From NCBI RefSeq assembly GCF_022605725.1, contig NC_065546.1:44636227-44700226 (forward strand): a stretch of 64,000 nt of DNA. The letters run 5' to 3'. The notes under the pieces are model-generated. The model did not search any database. It saw only the letters and a program-made list of their open reading frames with translations, and had not been told where the DNA came from. Positions within the stretch are counted from its first letter, which is position 1. The number at the start of each line of letters is the position of its first letter. The position numbers were made by a program, and so were the translations under genes. Source of the stretch: Anthonomus grandis grandis. Its lineage: Eukaryota > Arthropoda > Insecta > Coleoptera > Curculionidae. Shown here piece after piece: positions 43,941-56,419 of the stretch.

Positions 43941-44830
43941 CAGTCGTGCTGTCATTAGAAATGGTCGAATGGATGCAAAAATTAGATAGAGGATGAAATT
44001 TTGACAATAAGTTATATGGGTAAAAATTCCGAGGGGGTAATATTTTGAAAGTTGAAAAATTCTTACTCGAAGAGATATCTTGAAAAAACTAGTTTCTAAT
44101 ATGCGCCCCTTAATTTTACAGCCCTTAAATTGCAATTTATCACCTCTTCACTGTGGAAGAATTGATAGCTTAGACTTTTTGCTTCCATTTGTTGCGTAGA
44201 AGCAACATCGTACAGTCGATAGTTTCTCCAAGAAAGGTTTTCAAAATTTTCCCCCCCTCAAGGGTGGTTTACGTACGGAGTTGAGGGTTGCTTTTACTAT
44301 CAAATTGAAGGTAAAATTTCTCCACCTTCTGTACATCCAACACTTTTTTCTTTGATGTATAGTTTTCGAGTTATTTCAAAATGAAAATTGTTTGGATTTT
44401 TTGATAATTTTTTTGGGGGTGTCAAAATTTTTTTGCATAGTCGATATATATATCGATGTACGCGTCTTTTTGAGAGCTATAACTTTACTATTTGAACAAA
44501 ATTCGTGGGATTTTTTCCAAGAAAGTTATTAATTTAAAACCAATTTTTTAAAACTTCACCTCCTTTTTACACCCATCTAAATCAACTCGGATGAATTCGG
44601 CTCTGTGGAAGAAAAGGTAGCTCTGATTTTTCTGAACAATTTATCTCATGGAGTCAAAGATGTAAGTGCAAAGGGGTAGCGCCAATCCAAGACCATCCCC
44701 AATAATCCCCTAAAAAAAAACGAATTTTTGTTTGCATTTTTCTTTTTTGCACTCTTTCAACCCATACAACTTACTGTCAAAATTTCATCCTCTATATAAT
44801 TTTTGCATCCATTCTCATACAGCACGACTG
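43941..44830. mobile_element. 890-bp non-autonomous DNA element with ~75-bp inverted ends
   Basis: CAGTCGTGCTGT begins at 43941 and its inverse ends at 44830. Inverted similarity continues through 'GGATGCAAAAATTA' and 'ATAGAGGATGAAATTTTGAC' on both sides to about 75 bp. No transposase frame is present; the interior has several poly-T/poly-C tracts. A target duplication was not clear: the flanks are GAATAGTA and GACTAGTT. The superfamily is unassigned. Confidence 0.82.
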
Positions 44831-45238
44831 GACTAGTTTGCGTCTAAGTCTCGTTTTGCGTCATCGTTATTAGGTAGCTCTTTAGCAGCCTTCGTGCCTT
44901 AAAGTTGTAAGTTCTGGTGTAAATCGGCTCATAAACTATATTTTATAGGCAGATTCTTTGAAATAACTTTACTACTTCTGTATGATTACTAATAGGATCG
45001 TAAACTCCGGCACTCATTTGCTAATGGATATAAATATCTCTTCGTCGCTGATGTTGCCGGAATGGTCTTTACTTTCTTGCTGAAAATATGTGACTGTGTG
45101 TGTGCAGGTCATACCAAAGTCATTTTTAAATCAGCTCCTATAGTACACTATAACTGGATTATTGGATATTTTCCCATATTAAACTGATCCTCTTAAAGGA
45201 TCGATGTACGATAAAATCCTGTCATTTGATAATTTCAG

Positions 45239-45340
45239 GTCAAACGGAAGAAGCGAGAGAAGATCGAACAAAACCGATTGCACTGCCATGCTCATTATCT
45301 TGTTTGGTTTGACGGTAATGCTGATGCCTCAAAGCTATGC
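45239..45340 (+). CDS. Candidate 102-nt host exon encoding a membrane-spanning segment
   Basis: The segment is bordered by AATTTCAG before and GTGAGTGATC after, i.e. a plausible acceptor and a strong donor consensus. In the phase starting with the second base it is open throughout: a basic, Ser/Arg-rich start ('SNGRSERRSNK'), then 'TDCTAMLIILFGLTVMLMPQ', a likely transmembrane helix, then 'SYA'. Both flanking introns would be phase 2, so the exon could be skipped without shifting frame. The K-T-x-C-hydrophobic pattern is loosely reminiscent of the membrane anchor of CREB3-type bZIP proteins, but this is only a hint. No adjoining exon was identified. It could also be a fortuitous frame. Confidence 0.35.
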
Positions 45341-45560
45341 GTGAGTGATCATATATCTATATTAGCGAACAATTTTGGGCTTTTTTTTGACACAGTAATA
45401 ATAGAGTTATTGGTTGTATAGAATAATGAGCAAGCCAGAACCAGAGACGTACCTATTTAAATAAAATATTTTTATGAATTGTAATTTTAAAGAAAAATTG
45501 CTTGAAGGTAGATTAAAAGTTCTTCCTAAAGCTTGCAATTGAGTCTTGTAATTTTGATTC
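45341..45560. other. Short non-coding stretch
   Basis: Nothing recognised; AT-rich sequence leading into a copy of the ~340-bp repeat that flanks the BEL/Pao element. Confidence 0.4.
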
Positions 45561-45642
45561 TGATAATGATCATTGTATATCAATTACCAATAGAGGTAGG
45601 AACATTTCTTAAGTTTGGTTTAACATGGAGGGAGTGTTTTTA

Positions 45643-45905
45643 TGTTGCTGCTCCGCTGCTGGATCACCAAATTGTGTAGTGTCTCTGCTGCTGGGAACAG
45701 CAAGGGTTAATTGTGGACTGTATTTTTTATAGCTGAATTAAACAAAGAAGTCCATCGTGAACCACTTCTTTATTTAAGAAATGCACTTAATGTCTAAAGA
45801 AAGTGGAGGGGTTATTTGACGGCGTTAGTTAGTAGTTGACAACAACGTGACTTTTTTTGTCTGTCAAAAACGATTCAGGTGTTTTAATTAACGTAAACCT
45901 TAACA
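45643..45905 (-). repeat. Inferred 3' LTR (263 bp) of the BEL/Pao element
   Basis: On the minus strand a purine tract, AAGGTGAGGGGCA, is followed directly by TGTTAAGG. The segment ends ...GCAGCAACA just before repeat sequence resumes. TGTT...AACA ends and an adjacent polypurine tract are what a 3' LTR should show. The 5' copy needed to prove it is missing. Confidence 0.6.
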
Positions 45906-46120
45906 TGCCCCTCACCTTGAAAGAATGAAAATACTTTCAATGAAAATTAGAGGAATACAAATCACTAAACATAGAAAACATGACTTAACCTAAGTAAAAA
46001 ATGAAAATACCCAGGTTAGTTGAAATAAATGAAGTAAAAATGAAAATTAACTTAATAATTATTAATAACGGAGACTTACTAAATTAGAACAATTCTAAAC
46101 AATTTCAACTTTGCTAAATG

Positions 46121-49100
46121 TCAATTGTCACTAATTGGAAGCGGACACAGTTTGGTAACAGTGCATCTAATGTTACCCGATATAGTTTTCACCGATACAA
46201 TGCGCACAACACCATCATTCCCTGGATAGAGGGTATTAACGCCACCTAATTTCCACTTAAACGGTGGCAAGTGATTGTCTTTGATAAGAACCATAGTCCC
46301 TTATTGAATGTTCGGTTGGTTCTTCTTCCATTGAAGTCTAGTTTGCAAATTATAAATATACTATTTGGTACAGCGCCACCAGAATTGTTGTCTTAGAAGT
46401 TCTAATTGCTCAAAATTAGATAATCTATTGATAGCAGTATTCTGTAAATTAGGGTGAATAACAGATTGAAGTGATTAAAAAATGTGCTGGGGTGAGCACT
46501 TGCAAATCATTTGGATCTGTCGAGAGTGGCGTTAAAGGTCGTGAATTTAGAATAGCTTCTATCTGGGTAATTACTGTGTAAAGACCTTCGAAAGTCAATA
46601 TTGTGTTAAGTAAAATCCTTTTTAAGTGATGTTTTGCCGCTTTAACACCAGCTTCCCACAAACCACCATGATGAGAAGAATATGCTGCAATAAAATGCCA
46701 TGAAACTTCAAAAGATGATTCTAGATTTTCCTTTAGTGTTGGTGAATTGCTTTTTAGGAAGGTACCTAGTTCCTTTAAATAATTGCATGCGCCTACAAAA
46801 TTAGTACCATTGTCAGAATAAATATTCAATGTTTAACCACGTCTTGCAATAAATCTCTGAAAAGCTTCAAGAAAGGCCCACGTGCTTAACTCAGTGACCA
46901 GTTCCAAATGGATCGCTTTTGTTGTTAAACAAATGAAGAGTGCTAAATAACATTTGCTAATCTTGCAACCACGTTCCTTTCGATCCTTTATTTGAAAAGG
47001 TCCAGCATAGTCAATGCCAACATCAGAGAACGGAATTCGAAAACTGACTCGGAAACTTGGAAGATTACCCATGATAGGGTTAGGTGAAGTGAGATTGAAA
47101 CGAAAACAAATGAGGCACTCTTTGATAATTCGCTTTGCTAAATTCTTACCAGATATAGGCCAGTAATTATCTCTGATGTGTGCAAGCAATAATTAAGAGC
47201 CGCAATGTATAAGCACTTTGTGTTCATGCTCAAGAATCAACTTGGTTAGGTGATGCTTGTGACATAACACTGCTGGATGTTTCTTATAAAATGAATACGA
47301 TGAGTTCTTTAGTCTTCCACCAACTCGGATAATTCCTTCTTTAATAAAAGGAGTGAGACTGAGTAGCCTACTTTTATTTGACACTACCCCAAATTTTAAC
47401 AGTTGTTGATAGTCATCAAAAAATGATTCACGCTGTGATAGTTTGACTAACATGTCTTTAGCATTGCGAAGTTCAGATATTGTCAAATGGCTAAAATGCC
47501 TATCGAATTTTTTAATTCGGCAATTAAAAATGAACCTAAGGCAGAATGCAGAATGAATTAATAATATCGTTGGGTAGCATTCCTCTTAATAGAATGTCTG
47601 CAGGATTCTGATCCGTAGAGACATATCTCCATGAGTCAATTGGAGTAATTTGTTGTATAGTGGAAACGCGTTTTCCCACAAAAACCTGTAGAGTGTTGGG
47701 TGAACATCTTAACCACGCAAGGGCTACAGTCGAGTCACACCAAAAAAAGACTTCATTGAATTGTAAAGTTAAAGAAGATTTGACCTTGATATACAATTGT
47801 GCCAAAAGTAAAGTGCCACATAATTCCAATCTTGGATTGCTTAAAGACTTGAGTGGCGCTACCCAGTTTTGGATGTAAGAAGTTCGACATGAACTTTATT
47901 ATATTCGTCCACAGTTCGAACATAGATACATGCTCCATATGCACTATTTGATGCATCCGAAAATCCATGGAGTTAAACAGTGACTGGATTTTTTACTGAA
48001 ATACATCTTGAAATTTGTAATTTATTTAAATTTAACAGTTGTGATCTGAAATGTAACCACTTCTTGGCTATGTCAACTGGAACTGGTTCGTGCCATGAAA
48101 GTTTTAGTATCCATAAAATCTGTAGAAGTATTTTTGCTTTAATGACAACAAAGAGACCAAGGGGATCAAAAATCTTTGCCACTTCGGACAAAATAAGTCG
48201 TTTTGAGAATTGCCCAACTTTTGAGGAGATATCGATATGAAATGAAAGGTTATCTGTTCCACAAGACCAAAACATGCCCAAGGTTTTGTTTGTTTCTGAA
48301 GACCCGAAGAAATGATCAGGAGTACAACTTCCATGTGCAATGTTTGATAAAAGATCTTTGCTGTTGGACTTCCATTTTCGTAAGTCAAAACATGCTGACT
48401 TTAAAATTGAGGAAATTTCGAGGCATAACCGAGTTGCATCTTCCACTGAGTCTGCTCCTGCGAGCAAATCATCAACGTAGAAATTCTTACTTATGATTTT
48501 TGATCATAATTTTTTAAAGCGAAAACCCTTAGATCATCCTTTGGATCACTTCGCCATAAAATTAATTGTAAAGGGCGAAACTCTTGCTTTACCTGTATTT
48601 GCATATACATCTTGCAAACATCTGCTGAAAAAGCGATTTGATGCTGTCGAGATCTTAAGATTATAGAAACTAAATCGTCCTGAACTACTGGCCCAACCAT
48701 TTGAATTGAATATCATACAATTCAAACCAGTAGTGCTTGGAAACGAACTATTGAAGACGACTCTGAACTTGGTAGTTTGACTTTTCTCACGTATAGCACG
48801 CCATGATGGGAAGTAAAATAATTTGATACTCGGACATAAATTCCTGATACATTTGCTTCAACTTCGGATTTTTATGTAATTTTCTCTCTAAGGATAAAAA
48901 TTGTTGTGTTGCTTGAACCTTTGTATCTCCCAACACTTCTAAAGACTTCTTTAGCGGAATCCCTACAATGAATCTACCATCTGAATCTCTCTCAACATTT
49001 TTGATGAAATGTTTCTCTGCTAAGAGTTCTTCTTCTGAAAGGATTGGCGACGTGGTTGAAACCTCTTCAATTTCCCAAAACTTTTGCAACTGATTTTGAA

Positions 49101-50427
49101 TATCTAAGGTTTTTGAGAAATGACAAAGGGTATTCTTTGATGAGTTAGGAATGCCTATGGGACCTGACACCAACCAACCCAATTTGCTATTCTGCAGAAT
49201 AGACTTATTGGGGCCTAAAGTAATGCGTTCCGCAGAAATAATATCCCAAAATACTTGAGCTCCAATAAGTAAGTCAACGTGATTGGGCTCAAAGAATGCT
49301 GGAAGCAGCTAAATGATAGTTAGTTGGAATATCTAGACATTCTGGATTGAAATATGTGTTAGGTAAATCACCTGTGATTTCTGGAATGACTAAACAATCT
49401 AATGAAACATTGAAGTTATAACAAGACTCGACATGATTCGTTAATATTAGACACTGAATGCCCAATTCCTAGGATTGAGGAATTAATTTTGTATTGTGTT
49501 ATGTCTAATTTATTCACAAAATCTTGGGACACAAAATTAGACATTGAAGCATTGTCTAGGAGGGCTCTGCATGAATGCACTTTACCATGAATATCGAAAA
49601 CTTGCACCACTGCTGTGGCTAGTAAGATTTGACTCTTAGTTGAATTATATAAGGCAACTTGACCTTGAGTAGTTTCTTTACTTGAAACAAGGTGGCCATC
49701 TTCAACTGGAATTAAAGGTTGCTGTTTATGAAGTAATGAATTATGCCGTTGTTTACAATGTCTACAATGACCATACCGACATTTATCTAGTTTGTGGCCA
49801 CTGCGCAAACAATTAACACATAACTTTTGTGATTTAGTTGTAGACCATCTCTGATCTACTGAAAGAGCAGTAAATTTAGGACAATGATAGATTGCATGCT
49901 GTTGTTTACAATAAAAACAACATAAGTTAGAACTCTGATAAGTTGACGGTTGATTGACAATGAAGGTTTTGCGTGGTTTACCCTTATGCATTGCTACTTT
50001 ATCTAAGAAATCTGCACGAGATGACAGGAAATCATATAATTCTGCCAAAGAGGGCAGTTCTTCAGCGAAGCCTGATTGTTCCCATTCCCGGATTGACTCA
50101 ACATCTAGCTTACTGGTTACTAAATATATGATTAATGGATCCCAATAGTTCGTTATAACACCTAAATTGTTAAGAGAGCGCATATTTTTCGAAATAATGT
50201 TTAGTACATTGCGAAATGAATTGGCAGAATCCGGTCTTATATCATAAATATTGAATAAGGATTTAATGTGATTATGCACTATTAATCTTTTGTTTTCAAA
50301 TCTTCGACCAAGAATGTCCCATGCTAAATCATAGTTTTCATTTATGATGTTAATAGCCTGAATTGATTGTGCTGCCGCACCCTCTAGTGTAGCCTTTAAA
50401 TATTGAAATTTCTCGATTGGCTCAGTT
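46121..50427 (-). pseudogene. BEL/Pao gag-pol pseudogene
   Basis: Gag (from ~50427) shows the DUF1759 region and then zinc knuckles (CCFYCKQQHAIYHC; CVNCLRSGHKLDKC; CRHCKQRH). A retropepsin-like segment follows ('CRALLDNASMSNFV'), with Asn-Ala after the catalytic Asp. RT pieces cover 49182-47973; the YVDD catalytic box is intact at 48468-48479. RNase H lies around 47829-47536. Integrase begins with the H2C2 zinc-binding region (~47230-47100, 'HEHKVLIHCG', 'CLICFRF'). It continues with the catalytic core ('VGIDYAGPF', 'YSDNGTNFVGA', 'GGLWEAGVK' supplying D, D, E). A DUF5641-like C-terminus ends at a stop at 46121 ('KLCPLPISDN'). At least eight stops or frameshifts divide it, so no polyprotein can be made. 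Confidence 0.92.
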
Positions 50428-51350
50428 AGTTACAAACCCAAGTTTCCTTGGTTGACGCTTCAAGCTCATGGTAGTGTTAATAAAACTTTGATTCATTGTA
50501 ATTCTTAACTCGTTGATTTTATTAAAATAATTTATATAGCTTTGAATAACTAAAGACTCAGTTGGTTTTTGAAAGTGGTAGACAATAGTAATGTAGAAAC
50601 AGGTAGTCGGACTGACATTGTCTTTATTTTTGTACAACACGACGTTTCGGTCGGTAAGTATCTCCGACCGTTATCAAGTGTAAACTGGTTTATGTATGTT
50701 TATTAATGTATCAGTTTACACTTGATATTCTAAAACAAGTGCCAATAGAGATAGAAGCAATTTTCAAGTTTGTTGGCTGGATATTTCCTTTGCGATAAAG
50801 TCTACAGCTTAAGTAGTTATAATACATATCAGAAAGCTGATCTTTAGCCATTAATCAGAGTTTGATTGATCATCATACCGTTTGTACATCAGAAGTTGGA
50901 CGCCAAAGTTCTCCAGGCTGACGCCTGAAGTTAAGGAAGGTATCTACCAACTTCGGATTGTTGTTCCTCATAAGCCGTTGATATTATTTAAATGACTTTG
51001 GATAAACACAAACTCAGTTGTTAACGTCGATTTTATTGATGATCATTGTAGAGCAACTTCCAACAGAGATAGAAGCAATTTTTAAGTTTGATCCAACATG
51101 AAGGCAGGCTTGGACTTATTTGGCCGGATAGCTCCTTTGCTATTGAGTCCACAGCTTAGACGGTAGAAACCAATATTGGACAAATCCATAAGAATTTGAA
51201 TATTAGTGAAAGCAATAAATCAAAATCAGAGGTTATAAGCCAAAGTTTCTCTGGTTGACGTCTGAAGCCCATAGAGGTGTCAACCAAACTTTGAATCATT
51301 GTATTCCATGAGCCGTTGATATTATCAAAATAATTTAAATTACTTTTATA
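50428..51350. repeat. ~340-bp tandem repeat flanking the BEL/Pao element
   Basis: Parallel strings recur: 'CCAAGTTTCCTTGGTTGACG' near 50437, 'CCAAAGTTCTCCAGGCTGAC' near 50901 and 'CAAAGTTTCTCTGGTTGACG' near 51240. 'ATAGAGATAGAAGCAATTTT' near 50745 and 'ACAGAGATAGAAGCAATTTT' near 51061 mark the other half of the unit. A copy lies on the far side of the retrotransposon at about 45560-45640. A short foreign segment (50575-50730) interrupts the first unit. Confidence 0.75.
50575..50730 (-). other. Possible Penelope-like element end with hammerhead-like fold
   Basis: On the minus strand, ACTTGATAACGGTCGG, a short loop, then CCGACCGAAACGTCGTG. The CGGTCGG/CCGACCG stem sits between a degenerate CUGAUGA-like box and GAAAC, the layout of the hammerhead ribozymes found in Penelope-like element repeats. 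An adjacent inverted repeat, ATCAAGTGTAAACTG...CAGTTTACACTTGAT, spans 50677-50729. The core box deviates from consensus (UUGAUAA), so activity is doubtful. No Penelope RT is present nearby. Confidence 0.4.
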
Positions 51351-52619
51351 AATAGTATTTTTTTCATATTTTCTTTTTCAACTACCATCTCTAACACCTC
51401 TGATCTAATAAACAAATACAATTAATTTCGATCATATCTATAATAACCAATACAAAGAACCTTCTGAGTAAAAAATTACACTCAATAATTAGCCATTGAA
51501 CCTAAAAAGTACTGTTGTAAAAATATTATTAACGAACTTATTTAGAGAAAAAAATCTTCATTATATCTCTTATGAGTGGCCGGTAGTAGTTGTTATTACG
51601 ATCTTTCGCTTTTTTGGGAGCTTAAGTGGCCAGCCGATGGTACTGATGGTAAATTGGCCGTACGACCTTCTCGGCCTTGACCGTATTTCCTAGGCTACGG
51701 TGGTACCATTTTTGCTGACAGGTAAACAAACATTTAATTAATGAACAGTTATAACTCTTATAATGGATTAGGTTATTAGGTGTATCATTATCAGATTGGG
51801 CATTAACGTTTTTTGCCTTCAGGTACTTACAAAAATTAGATTTTGGGTTAGGAATTTATGATGTGCTGGTATGTCCATTTTATAGAGAGCTTTTTCTTAT
51901 TTGGATACTGTGATGAGTGGGAGGAGCAGTGCAAAGAAATGGATGTACCGTATATAAATTATACCACGAACATCGTCTTAAAATTCTGAGAATAAACAGT
52001 GGTACAAGCTGTCACTGATCAAAACGGTACCGCACTTTTGTTAACACTGTTACTGTCAATGCGCTTTATTTTATCTAATCGATTAAAGAGTTCTACAAAA
52101 CGGGCTCTTTTTGTGTTTCTTCAGCGGAGTAGAGAAACCACAACAATGTACATTTGCGATATAACGAGACCAAATGGAATATAGCGGGCGATTAATAGAA
52201 AAATCTTTGAAATTGTTCTTGAGAATCGTCTATAATTGATAATTCTCTTCAATGAAACGTTGAAAAATTAAATGAATGTGAAGGCGAATAGTCATCTTTA
52301 GGTGGTCAACTCGTCAGTCTTTAATAAGGTCTATTTTTTTACAAAATTCCGAGTAAAATTCGAAAAAATTCATAAGCAAATAGGAGCTTTCAAGGAATAA
52401 AACTCTAAAGATTCAAGAGTATTTTGCTAATAATTTTAGTCATTGTTTGACAACCTTTGTTTATAATTTGTATGTGTGTTAAGTAACTCTAGTCTGATGA
52501 TGACAAGAACACTTGCCGAAAAGCATCACACCTGAAATTAGAGAATTAGCATTTTTTGTGGAGAAAAGACGTTCCCTACTAACTTTTCAATGTCGTTTTG
52601 TTAATGTGGACTAAAATAT
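51351..52619. other. Gap without recognised gene
   Basis: No convincing ORF. Around 52290-52440 a fragment resembles the ~290-bp repeat of 57.6-60 kb ('CATAAGCAAATAGGAGCTTTCAAGGAA', shared theme 'GCAAATAGGAGTTTTCAAG'). 51640-51710 is less AT-rich but shows nothing definite. Confidence 0.45.
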
Positions 52620-52624
52620 CTTTT

Positions 52625-53541
52625 CGGAACTTCTTCGGCTTACGTTTCAGGTATTTGTGACAAATCAGAAATAAGACGTTCTAAAGCTTCGGTAAAAGCA
52701 TCATAACTGTTGTAGGCTGTGTAGGGATCCACTTTAGTAAACCATCTGGTTGTTGAGAGTTTTTTAGGTACCAGTAGCTTTTAAACAAAAGAAAAAAAAT
52801 TGGCGGCTAGAGGATAACATTCGGTTGCACAGGTGCCAACTAGGTTCAGGGAATGTGCTGCTGTAGCCCGATTATTTGTATTTTTGCTTGTAATCCGGAA
52901 TATTGCCTTAATATATTTATTGCATTGTCATATAATTGCCCACGACAATTTTCCAATTCTAGAGACATCTCTTTTATACTATCTAAAATGACTCCATGCT
53001 TTCATATCTTCGTTAAGACTAAAGTGAGTTGATCTGAATGAGAGATATATGGTGTTGAATCTACAATGATTAAGTAAGAGTAATAGTTTAAGCATTAAAT
53101 TTCATTTCATTTTTTTCTTTCCCAAAGGAAAGTTTGGTAAATTCATCGGAATTGTTAAGGATAAATAGGACACGTTCTCTTTTCCCCTATTACCCTTATT
53201 TTCAATATATTTTTTTTTAAATGGGTCAAATTCAGCTATTAACTCTAACGCCCACAAAAAGTACCATTATTTGTAATATCAAATGATTCGATACTTCTTC
53301 TAATTGCCAAACTCCTAAATGAGAAAAAGCTTATTTTTCTTAATACGGTGGATCTGGCAAGGTATGTTTGGGCACATTTACAATGCTCAATGGGGGTCTC
53401 ATAAACAGTAATTCTCAAGGTGTTTTTCCAGTCACAAAACCCAGTTACAAATGGCGAATTACTTTGACTAAATAGTCTACAAAATATACAGTATACATCT
53501 CCTGTTTTTTGCGAATATAAAAGCCACTCACTGCGTATCAT
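52625..53541 (-). pseudogene. hAT transposase fragment, ZMYM/DUF4371 type
   Basis: The clearest part is 53541-53245: 'RSEWLLYSQKTGDVYCIFC' and 'RLFSQSNSPFVTGFCDWKN', the TTF-type finger block. The remaining minus strand is in many frames, with recognisable pieces such as 'ALELIAEFDPFKKKY', a degraded 'STP.I' acidic segment, 'LELENCRGQLYDNAIN' and finally 'LSTTRWFTKVDPYTA' near 52740-52700. N- and C-terminal ends and terminal repeats were not found. It is a third and more decayed member of the same group as the genes at 16.5-18.4 kb and 26.6-28.8 kb. Confidence 0.85.
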
Positions 53542-56419
53542 TTAACCGTTATACAGGTCTCTGAAAAATATGCTTTTTGAAGCATAACGATTTCGATACA
53601 TTTCCTTCTATTTATCAAAATCAAACGTGGCGATATCTTACTTTAATAAATTTTCATTAGGTGATCTATTAAAGCTTTAGTCAAATTTCAAAGAGCCTGA
53701 TCATCAAACATATATCATATATACGATATATATACATATATCATATCAATTCCATTTCCACTGAAGATTCTGTTACTGGTATTTTTTCTTTTGTGGATCC
53801 ACACAGTTGTTTGATAAACGAACACCTTCCCTGGTATTAAGACCAAACGATACCTTCATACTCATCTTACTATCAAAAACAATAATTATCTTAACATTGT
53901 CTTCCTTTTCCTGTTCTGGACCTAAAAAAAATATTATACTATTGGAACATAATTATAGGATGGCCCCTAGAATTATTGTCTTTATATTAATCGTGTATGA
54001 TATATGTACGTATGAGAAGTGCGTTTAAGGCACTTATATGAAACGCAAAACTCGCTTCGGTCTTCTTGCAAATATCCATACGAATGCCTTAAAAGAGCAC
54101 TTATATCATAAACCACTATTTTATTGAATTCGGGCATCCATACATTTTTTCTAGTGCATTAAACCCCCACTAACCACAAAAGTGGGACAGGACCAACTTT
54201 TCCTAGATCCGCTAAGTTTTTTGCGTTCTATGGTTCACTATAAATTGCACTATACACTAGAAGGCTTTACACAGCGACTAGCGACCCTAACTTATCTGAA
54301 CAATTTGAACTTGCAATAAATTATTTCACACACTGACAATGTATTTGCGTCTGAGGAGTAGATGCAGAAAACACAAATACAGAGAAATGAGCGATGCCTA
54401 ATGATCAGACAGAAATTCTATTGAAGTTCTATTGACGTTGATGACAAGTATGAGGGCGATGAACTTGGGTGGCGTGTGCCGGGAAATTTAAACCTGATCT
54501 ATTGCTGCGATATTTGAGTTTGAAGTCATTTGCCGAATTACAGAAATTGATGCGTGATGAGATATATTTAAATAGAATTTTATTTTATTTTAAAATTCAC
54601 AATACGCTAATTAGTTTAAAAATACCCATATTTGATTTAAGTTTTAAACTTTGAATTTGAAAGTTTGGACAGAAAAATAAATGTTTATTTATTATGCATA
54701 TCTGAGATATCACACCCCAACTAAAACATTATTTGATTTAAATTTAGTTTTGAAGATATTTAGATATAGATAGGTACTTACCACTAACTATAAATTAGCA
54801 CAATAGGTATGGGAGCAAGTTTTAAATAAAAAAAAACAAGATTAACCTGTCTTTTAAGATGAATTGAAACAGATTTGACAAAGGGCTTTAAAACTTTAAA
54901 ACATAAAAAGAGTTACAAAACAATCAATATAAAATACTATAAACTGTTACCATGGTACTAATAAGCCCTTTTATGTATAAATGTGGAATTGGTGCAGATA
55001 TGAAGCATAAAAATTACCTGTTTTTTCTCTTTTGTATAAATAATAAAATCATAAGAAATATGTAACAACCATACCTAAATAAAAAATATGGTTCTAAAAA
55101 GATTTTACTTCGGATTTTACAAATCATGAGGCCGTTTTACCACTAACCAAAACTGTTTATTTTACTTTTAACACGTGTTTCGCTAACAATGCTTAACACC
55201 TTCGCTTAACATCTTCGGGAGAAGATTCCAACTCAAAACTTCGTTTTAAAGATTGAAAAATCTATATGTGCATTCTTGTCTGAGTACTCTGCTCTGTGTA
55301 GTTGCATAATGATTGGATATTTGCACGCTTGTAAAATAATTTATTAACTCATGATACAGGAAAATCATAAAAAACTACAAAAAGCTATAAAATTAGGTAA
55401 AAACTTTAAATTAGAAGAAAATCATGAGGCTTGCTTTGTTTTTCACCCGAAGGGAACAGGGAACACAAAAAAAGTCGAGTCGTGAAATTCGACAATTAAA
55501 ATGTCATTATTCTCATATTTGATGTACGTCAAAAATTAGCTAATCAGAATCAGTCGACCGTCTTGCGTGGCAGACTATGCCGCCCCGCCGTATTCAAACT
55601 TTATACCCAGAGTATATGGTCACAAATAAGATTAAAACAGGTGTGGGGTGGACACTCTGGTCAATTCCAATTTCCACTAAATTAAAGGTACGTGTACCTG
55701 AGCATTTACGATTTATGTTATGATTTTGTGTTTATAATATGTATGTTTCAAATTACGGTTTGCTATTTTCCATCAGGAAAAAGTAATGTTTATAAAATTT
55801 ATTGCATATACTTTTGTCAGCAAATTTAACGACATTTCGACAGAAAATATTATATTACATATTCTTTTATAAATAGGTAATAATAAAACAGTGCTTATTT
55901 GATAACTAAGGCCTATTTAGCCTAATGGTTAATTCGGTCCTGTAAGGAGTTCTGGCTAACTGGATGTTATGTGGCAGAATAAGGCCAGGGTGGATTCACA
56001 TTCACAATCAAGTACTTATCCCAGTTCAAGCGAGCCATTGACATGAGTAGCAATGAAGTGCCGCATCAGGCACCACTTTTTATTAACATTTCCTCTACAG
56101 TAAGTAAGAATGCTTCACAAGATAAATGTGTCTCCAAAATACATATTTAGAAGAGCAAAACTGCCGACCAGATATCATTCGATCTTTCGTCTTAAGATAT
56201 TGTGCTCTGGTTTTCTTGAATCCACTTTAATCATTCCATTTCTATGCCTTGGAATACGTTCAAAGGTAAGTCTTATTTTCAAAAAATCAGCCAAGACACA
56301 TATTACTAACTATACACCAAATAACTTTTTCAAATGTCCACTATTATAAAAAACTAAATTATACTCTACAGTTCCTGGCTGAATCCACAAACTGGACCAA
56401 AAATTTAAAAGTACTTAGC
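53542..56419. other. 2.9-kb gap with no recognised gene
   Basis: A TA-rich microsatellite (ATATATC/GATATAT) lies at about 53705-53750. Short frames at 53807-54028, 54469-54654 and 56110-56349 have no recognisable motif. The first few hundred bases may be the leader of the neighbouring hAT fragment. Around 55555-55680 the sequence is less AT-rich, and GTACGT near 55690 resembles a splice donor, but no frame supports an exon. Confidence 0.45.

Larger units (their letters stand above)
45643..50427 (-). mobile_element. BEL/Pao LTR retrotransposon, 5'-truncated, with inferred 3' LTR
   Basis: The minus strand carries gag, protease, RT, RNase H and integrase regions in BEL/Pao order. The 5' end stops abruptly inside gag at about 50427, where sequence of the ~340-bp repeat starts, so no 5' LTR or primer-binding site remains. 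Sequence of the same repeat family lies beyond the 3' end (45560-45640). The element therefore sits in that array and lost its 5' part later, probably by rearrangement. Confidence 0.85.

Noticed and set aside
47660..48496. Plus-strand ORFs opposite the BEL/Pao RT and RNase H region
   Set aside because: Antisense shadows of the retrotransposon coding sequence.
52490..52530. Hammerhead-like string CTGATGATGACAAG...CTTGCCGAAA
   Set aside because: Stem II needs a bulge and a mismatch, and the remaining stems could not be found; weaker than the case at 50635-50690.
55900..56350. Possible gene with GTAAGT-like strings and a 79-codon frame
   Set aside because: No consistent frame between the putative splice sites and no protein similarity.
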